Source: Euperipatoides rowelli
Taxonomy: Eukaryota; Onychophora; Udeonychophora; Euonychophora; Peripatopsidae
Reading direction: 5' to 3' (one strand)
Assembly (NCBI GenBank): GCA_003024985.2
Contig: PXIH01S0004027.1
Length of the DNA stretch: 13,156 nt
Part shown: positions 8,940 through 13,156 of the stretch, in pieces
Numbering within the stretch: the stretch's first letter is position 1
How the letters are laid out: the number at the start of each line of letters is the position of its first letter
Translations under genes and position numbers: made by a program
Notes under the pieces: generated by a model
What the model saw: only the letters and a program-made list of their open reading frames with translations
What the model was told of the DNA's origin: nothing
Databases searched by the model: none

Positions 8940-9594
8940 ACCAATAAATTAAGATTAAGACAGTGATCTGTAAAAGGGACAAGTTCACATTTTAAATTAA
9001 AGTTAGCTATTATTGGTGACTGAAACAAAACTCTATCTAGACGATTCACTGATCTCTTATCTTATCTTGTATTTATATGCCCAACATTACTCAGTTCAGC
9101 AGCATCAAAAAGACCAAAAGTTTCCATGAAAGTGGCATTAACTTTCTCTTTAAAATCAGAATTGATATTGTGATCACCAATAACAAATACCGACTCAGTA
9201 TTATTTTTTAACAACTTGTACATCATTGATTAATAAGTGACCCTCTCACTAGATATAGGAACATACACGTTATATCGTTATTTCATAAGAATAATAAACC
9301 ATCTTAAGACACATTATGTTTTCACTAACATTACTCACTGATTTTACGAATGGATACAATTGCTTCGATATCAAAATAACCAGTCCCTGACGATAGGCAT
9401 TGACGATTTTCGTATACTTCATAGTCTTTACTAAAAGGCCTCCATATATCCCTCTCGTCAGTTCTCCTTAACCATGTCTCCTGTAACAAAATAATTTTAG
9501 GAAATGACTTAATCACATATTTTAAAATTATTCTCGCTTTACTGTCCTAATTCAAACTTCTAACGTTCAAAGACTTTATAAACAATTGTTCCAT
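8940..9594 (-). pseudogene. ORF2 APE-type endonuclease of copy 1
   Basis: N-terminal domain of ORF2, which in active elements nicks the target strand to prime reverse transcription. Chosen start is ATG at 9594-9592, about 30 bp after the ORF1 stop. The motif series of the exonuclease-endonuclease-phosphatase fold is complete but spread over frames: SLNVRSLN; LLQETWL (catalytic Glu at 9478-9480); VYVP (Y at 9263-9265); GDHN (9167-9178, GDFN in most relatives); NRLDRVL (9029-9046); TDHC (8960-8971, the SDH motif). Breaks: a TAG directly after SLN, a frameshift after SSGTG (~9370), a stop after RVTY and one after INTR. Metal-binding and catalytic residues themselves are mostly retained, so decay appears recent or random rather than selective. 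Confidence 0.87.
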
Positions 9595-9624
9595 TGCAAA
9601 TAAATGAAAGGGAAAAAAAACACA

Positions 9625-10696
9625 CTACGTTATAGGAACGTTATCTAAATTTATAGACTTCTCCTCTATACTTAAATCATTTTTATCCAGTTCAATTATT
9701 CTTACCTTATTTCCTTTATTCCCTTCCTTATTAGGAAGAAAAGGATTGTCATTTTGTGAACCTTCAGCTTTCATTCTTTTGTTTCTCCTTAAAACTCTTA
9801 AATGGTCAGGCAAATATCTAACATATTCCTCTTCCATCACCTTATTAGGGTCTTCTTAGATTATTTCTTCAGGGTCTGACATATTCAACGGCGGCAGTGC
9901 TGCCATCACCTGCCATTTTTCAAAGTTAAGGTTAGCTTTTAACGCTTCACCCTCATGGTTTCAAATAGAAGAATTTTGATTATCTTTTCTCAACACCAAA
10001 TTATCTTTATGAGTATCGTTCACGTATCCATTCCCCTCATAGTAGTCTATCTGCTCATTTTGAGTATCCATCACATCATCACTGTTGATATTTGCTTTCA
10101 AAATACTCGAGTAGAATGTAGACTGATTCTTCCCTTTACAATCAATATGCTTTCCCAAATAATGTTCTTTGCATTGATTACATTTCCTGCATTGTTTACA
10201 TAAACAATTTATGTCCTATTTGATGGCAAGAGAGACATATTGGCTCTCTACCCTTAATAGTAATTAAAACCATAATTCCTTTGTTGTTCATAAAGTGAGG
10301 GATTTTTTGCATTTGTATCCCAGCCCTCATTCTTTGCTTTAACGGTCATTAGGCTAGATTTATAATCAAGATACCATGAGTTGTGAGGAAAATACAAGCT
10401 TTTAATCGCTTCCTTCCCAACCAACTTTATAATTTCCAATACTACTGCTGGTATGTCTATCCGTGTTTCATGCCGCTCGTTAAACAAGGCAAAAAAGAAA
10501 CATTTTGGAGAATAGACGGATAACATGCTCTTATGCCAAAATTTCAGACTTTTCAGCAGCTTAATGTATTTATCCGAATTATTAAGAGTATCCATAATCG
10601 AGTTATCAAAGTCAGAAACATCATTTTGTAGCTTTTCAATCCATAAACTATAATGGTTTGATGAGATGCGGTTATTTGCTGGCTAGACGACGCCAT
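9625..10696 (-). pseudogene. ORF1 of copy 1 (zinc-knuckle RNA-binding protein, frameshifted)
   Basis: ORF1 of L1/Tx1-like elements coats element RNA. The likely start is ATG at 10696-10694 in an AAGATGGCG context (MASSSQQ), 14 bp from the 5' end of the element. The coding frame then shifts; the N-terminal part continues as SNHYSLWIEKLQNDV and MDTLNNSDKYIKLL to about 10330. A second frame (10327-10196) reads RAGIQMQKIPHFMNN, then VLITIKGREPICLSC and HQIGHK: the first CCHC knuckle, C-x2-C-x3-GH, with its last Cys lost at a frameshift. A third frame (from ~10194) has QCRKCNQCKEHYLGKHIDC, a degenerate second knuckle, and an acidic tail with one stop near 9859, ending TAG at 9625-9627. The part between YFPHNSWYLDYKSS and RAGIQ is short, suggesting loss of much of the usual RRM-like middle. 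Confidence 0.8.
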
Positions 10697-10710
10697 CTTA
10701 ACCAGAAGTA

Positions 10711-10724
10711 TTGACCAATATTTT
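10711..10724. repeat. Target-site duplication, 5'-flank copy
   Basis: TTGACCAATATTTT, exact match to 6121-6134. The following CTTTTT|AAAAGG is the inferred original nick region. The base before the duplication differs on the two sides, which fixes that edge at 6121 and 10711. Confidence 0.85.
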
Positions 10725-10789
10725 CTTTTTAAAAGGATGCAAGGAGTGAAAAATGATCCCTATTATATACTAAATCAATTTTTTTTATT

Positions 10790-11359
10790 AAAACCAAAAC
10801 AATATTTACATGATAAAACCCAGGACTAGCTTTATAGCTCTGAAACTACATACTCAATTTCAGAAAATTAAAATTAACTCTTAAATAATTAAAGAGAAAC
10901 TATATTTATAATTGATAATGACAGAAAAACTTCACCACCAGTGGGAAATAAACAATGATAGATACTTACTACAATAAATTAAAATTCAATGTTAGTATTC
11001 TATAAGAAAATCTAATTCAGCTAACACCTCCCAACGATAAAACAAAGTCCATTAGAATAACAAAAATTAATATTTAACAACATCTATATCCCACAAAGTA
11101 AAGAAGTGAACATCTGTTTATGAAAAAAGATCTTTTTTAAACTCTGCATGAACTGAGCCCAAAAAATCTAACAAATAATTGTTAGGAGAGATATTCTGGA
11201 ACACAACTTTACATATTAACTTCCAGATAGAAAATAAAAACAATAATAATAAATTTCTTCACCCTGCTATTTAATCTTTATGTAAGTCTAGTTTCTCAAA
11301 CCCTAGAAAGATCATACTTGCCCCAAACTTTTTGAATAATTACTGAAATACATTACCAA
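10790..11359 (-). pseudogene. 3' end of copy 2 (ORF2 tail and UTR, very decayed)
   Basis: Colinear with 6160-6700 of copy 1. Short blocks still match, such as CCCACAA...GTAAA...CATCTGTTTATGAAAAAAGATCTTTTTT near 11091 against the segment near 6458-6505. No open frame of note. Confidence 0.55.
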
Positions 11360-11430
11360 TATATTGGACAGTCCCAGAACAGATAAGAAAGACTCTCTAC
11401 CTGTTCGCAACCAAATGGGAAATTGACATA
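11360..11430 (-). pseudogene. ORF2 C-terminal finger remnant of copy 2
   Basis: Reads FPFGCEQVESLSYLFWDCP, aligned with the CPLGCGQGEAVEHLFWSC finger of copy 1. The first Cys has become Phe and the His Tyr, so the zinc site is lost, but FGC-x-Q-x-E and LFW-x-C are kept. Confirms that copy 2 covers the whole 3' half. Confidence 0.7.
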
Positions 11431-11793
11431 AATTCTAATAATGCCTAACTTATAGAGCTTCACTTTCACAGGGAGGATCTTTAACTCATATTTAACAATG
11501 AAGTTTTGCAAACTAACTTCAACATACAACTTTAGTACTTTTTTAGGTTAAGACCTACATTTCTATACACAGCAATTCCTCCCAGATCCCATATAGTAAC
11601 CTTTGCTAATGATTTATATGAGATTTTTGACTCCTCACCCATAATAGCTCTAACCTCCGTAAATACCCTAACCCAAACTGAAATAAGAGTTACCCTTGGA
11701 AAGAGTAATTAATAACATTTTTTTAATGCATAATCATTAAAAATATTAACAAAAACAAAGTTAAACATATCAGATTTGTTTAGGGTAAATACA

Positions 11794-12680
11794 TCAATTA
11801 AACCATTCTTTATAAAGGTAGTAAGCTTTAAAATTGGCTAGAAAGTTATACCCATCAAATATACAATTTTGAATAATTCTGTTGACCTTACAAATATTTT
11901 TTTTTGTGAAGATAAAAAATGGCATATAATAAACAAACTTAGTAACTATTAACATATTAATTAGCCTTACTCTGTCCAACCAGCCTTTTACATAGAAAGC
12001 ATTACTCTTTGCCACACCTGCAATCTCTGTCAACTTCTGTTCAAAAAAATACATAGCATTGATGTAGCACTCTCAATGGGGAATGACATCCCCAATATCA
12101 GAGAATGTGATCCACTCATCTTTCAAAAGGGAACAAGCTTACTTCTGTTCACATTCCAGACATAAGATTTGTTAAAATTAATTTTGATCCTGATTTCTCC
12201 ACAAAGGAATTTAACACCATGTAGACAGCAAAAATTTGTCTCCTCAACGAAACCACAATATTAATATTGTCAATATAAGATATCACGTTAACTTTAACCA
12301 TCTATCCATAATCCAAACTCCTGTGAAACACTTTTTAAGCCTCAAAAATAATCCAATAAAATAATAAACAGTGTATATTATGGAAGATAAAGTGGATCCC
12401 TGCAAAATACAATCAAACAGGAAATCAAAGTGATAATATTTATTTTGATTCATAAATACTGCCAATTTATTCCTTAACATAGAAAGTATCAAATTAGTAG
12501 CTGTTATTTCCAAGAACTTTAAATAATATAACTTTTAAATATTCATGGTTAACATAGGTGAAAGCATTCAACATGTCAACTTTCAAAATATAAACTTCAG
12601 ATCAACTCTTATTTTCCAGACTGAATAAAGAATGTAATAGCAACAAGGCCTTAAAAATGGGTCTACCCCAAACTCCAAAG
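11794..12680 (-). pseudogene. ORF2 RT palm and thumb of copy 2
   Basis: Reverse transcriptase remnant. Motif A is KVDMLNAFTYVN (12551-12583) with the catalytic Asp at 12575-12577 present, unlike copy 1. Motif B is CILQGSTLSSIIYTVY (Pro of PLS changed to Thr). Motif C is YIDN (12266-12277): the second aspartate has become Asn. After further frameshifts, 12054-11794 reads GWLDRVRLINMLIVTKFVYYMP, matching GWIDRVSMLNTFVISKMVYYMP of copy 1. At least four frame breaks. It cannot encode an active enzyme. Confidence 0.82.
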
Positions 12681-12703
12681 CAGGCCTGTAGCCAGTACCA
12701 CCG

Positions 12704-12731
12704 TACCCACCGCAAGTGCGGGCGGTGGGTA
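12704..12731. repeat. Subterminal hairpin of the hAT element
   Basis: Perfect 9-bp stem TACCCACCG / CGGTGGGTA with a 10-base loop, 23 bp from the element end. Subterminal short repeats bind hAT transposases in known elements; that role here is inferred. It is also one of the few GC-rich patches in the window. Confidence 0.7.
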
Positions 12732-12882
12732 AAAAAAATAAATTATAAAAAAAAAAATTAAAAAAAAAAAAAATAATATGTGTTGACTCAGGAGTGAAGG
12801 AGCAGCCACCTCGTAGACTTTAGCTGATCGTAGTCGTAGCCTCGTTTGTAATTTCGTATACACCGTGGTCTACCCATGCTAA

Positions 12883-13083
12883 AATAGCGATTATTATCCA
12901 AATGTGCATGCCATTCTTAAAGTGTTTCTAACACTCCCAGTTTTAACTGCAACTGCTGAGAGAACATTTTCATCTCTGCGCCGATTAAAGACATGGTTGA
13001 GAAGCACCATGTCTCAAGATAGACTAAGTGGACTTCTTTTACTGAATGTGCATCCTGCAGTTCCTATTCAGGTCCTGGGTTAG
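12883..13083 (+). pseudogene. hAT transposase C-terminal dimerisation domain (hATC), truncated
   Basis: 66 codons open between a stop at 12880-12882 and TAG at 13081-13083. The reading NSDYYPNVHAILKVFLTLPV, then TATAERTFSSLRRLKTWLRS and TMSQDRLSGLLLLNVH, is the hATC signature: (L)P-V-S/T-A-x-x-E-R-x-F-S-x-L-x-x-I/L-K-x-x-x-R-x-x-M-x-x-x-R-L-x-x-L. This domain drives transposase multimerisation. It resembles the ZMYM1-like/KRBA2-like (52-kDa repressor-like) hAT group. The BED finger, the RNase H-like DDE core and any start codon are missing, so it is a dead remnant, or a last exon whose upstream part was deleted. Confidence 0.88.
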
Positions 13084-13156
13084 ACACCACAATAGATGAC
13101 AAGAGTTCAGCTTTGATTTATAAGTAAGTAATTCATGATTTTATAAAAGGTTTAAA

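Larger units (their letters stand above)
6135..10710 (-). mobile_element. L1/Tx1-like non-LTR retrotransposon, copy 1 (near full-length, dead)
   Basis: A 4.58-kb minus-strand element bounded by an exact 14-bp duplication. Reading from its 5' end (10710): a very short leader TACTTCTGGTTAAG, ORF1 with zinc knuckles, a ~30-bp gap, ORF2 with APE-type endonuclease, reverse transcriptase and C-terminal Cys/His finger, a short 3' UTR, AATAAA (minus strand, 6152-6157) and an A-rich tail. The presence of the ORF1 start next to the duplication says the copy is 5'-complete. The pre-insertion site reads CCTTTT|AAAAAG in the element's direction, matching the T-rich nick site used by L1-type endonucleases. 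All ORFs carry stops and frameshifts. Two-ORF layout, CCHC knuckles in ORF1 and a terminal C..C..H..C finger in ORF2 point to the L1/Tx1 group; exact clade needs a tree. Confidence 0.88.
10778..12680 (-). mobile_element. L1/Tx1-like retrotransposon, copy 2 (3' part, split by hAT)
   Basis: Minus-strand relative of copy 1, colinear with its 3' 1.85 kb. The A-rich tail is at about 10778-10790 (T-run followed by TTATT on this strand). The upstream end stops in the FGVWGRPIFKALLLL block at 12680, exactly where the hAT terminus begins, so the element is probably interrupted rather than 5'-truncated here. It is more decayed than copy 1 and only moderately similar to it, so it is a separate subfamily or an older insertion. 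No target duplication can be tested because its 5' end is outside the window. Confidence 0.82.
12681..13156 (+). mobile_element. hAT transposon, left end and 3' coding part (continues past window)
   Basis: Starts CAGGCCTGTAGCCAG, a hAT-type terminal motif (CAG-x-G-x-GTAGCCAG style). A subterminal hairpin TACCCACCG (12704-12712) / CGGTGGGTA (12723-12731) follows, then an A-rich tract to 12779 and a transposase C-terminus. Only ~200 bp separates the terminus from the last transposase domain, where a full element would have ~2 kb, so this is an internally deleted copy. The right terminus (expected ...CTGGCTACAGGCCTG) is not in the window. The 8 bp before it, CTCCAAAG (12673-12680), should be repeated at the right end. 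Confidence 0.72.

Noticed and set aside
9955-10203. 82-aa hydrophobic ORF, + strand, membrane-protein-like
   Set aside because: Antisense to the ORF1 zinc-knuckle and tail; its hydrophobicity comes from the complement of Asn/Asp/Lys-rich codons.
12663-12863. 66-aa minus-strand ORF with a Phe/Ile-rich stretch resembling a membrane segment
   Set aside because: The hydrophobic run is the complement of the A-rich tract of the hAT end; it spans the hAT/retroelement junction and has no family likeness.
1-13156. A previously undescribed functional system or gene cluster
   Set aside because: No intact ORF longer than 228 codons exists, and every coding remnant with recognisable motifs belongs to a known retrotransposon or hAT family. 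No tRNA, rRNA or host exon was found on either strand by reading.

Overview
This is AT-rich metazoan genomic DNA (about 70% A+T by eye) with no intact protein-coding gene and no recognisable host exon or RNA gene. Almost everything identifiable is decayed transposable element. The mix is a CR1/L2-type retroposon, two L1/Tx1-like non-LTR elements, a ZMYM/KRBA-type hAT DNA transposon and several long inverted repeats. This suits an invertebrate or early-diverging chordate genome such as a cnidarian or mollusc; the species cannot be fixed from the sequence.

Layout. 1-890: four copies of one repeat family, two forward (A, B) and two reverse (C, D), giving nested foldbacks. 903-1940: a ~1.04 kb near-palindrome whose left arm carries a separate 210-bp palindrome (1069-1278). 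1941-3160: AT-rich sequence with no identified feature. 3180-3386: a 26-bp-arm hairpin, then a tandem duplication of ~57 bp. 3454-4122: a third inverted repeat with ~110-bp arms. 4436-5533: a 5'-truncated, frameshifted CR1/L2-like reverse transcriptase fragment on the + strand, ending in a TAC-repeat tail. 5541-5650: a short repeat rich in inverted TCCCGATT motifs. 6135-10710 (minus strand): an almost end-to-end L1/Tx1-like retrotransposon with ORF1, ORF2 (endonuclease, reverse transcriptase, Cys/His finger) and an A-rich tail, flanked by an exact 14-bp target-site duplication. 10778-12680 (minus strand): the 3' part of a second, related element. 12681 to the window end: the left end of a hAT transposon, with its terminal motif, a subterminal hairpin and the last ~66 codons of its transposase. 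It appears to interrupt the second retroelement.

How the parts relate. The two minus-strand retroelements are diverged relatives in the same orientation, separated by only ~50 bp. Both RTs are dead but by different lesions: copy 1 has lost the motif A aspartate, copy 2 the second aspartate of YIDD. The order of events is partly readable: copy 2 landed first or independently and was later split by the hAT; copy 1 inserted at an L1-like TTTT/AAAA site next to copy 2's tail. I found no evidence of a new functional system. The most useful observations are the resolved insertion boundaries, the nested palindromes and the hAT-in-retroelement junction.
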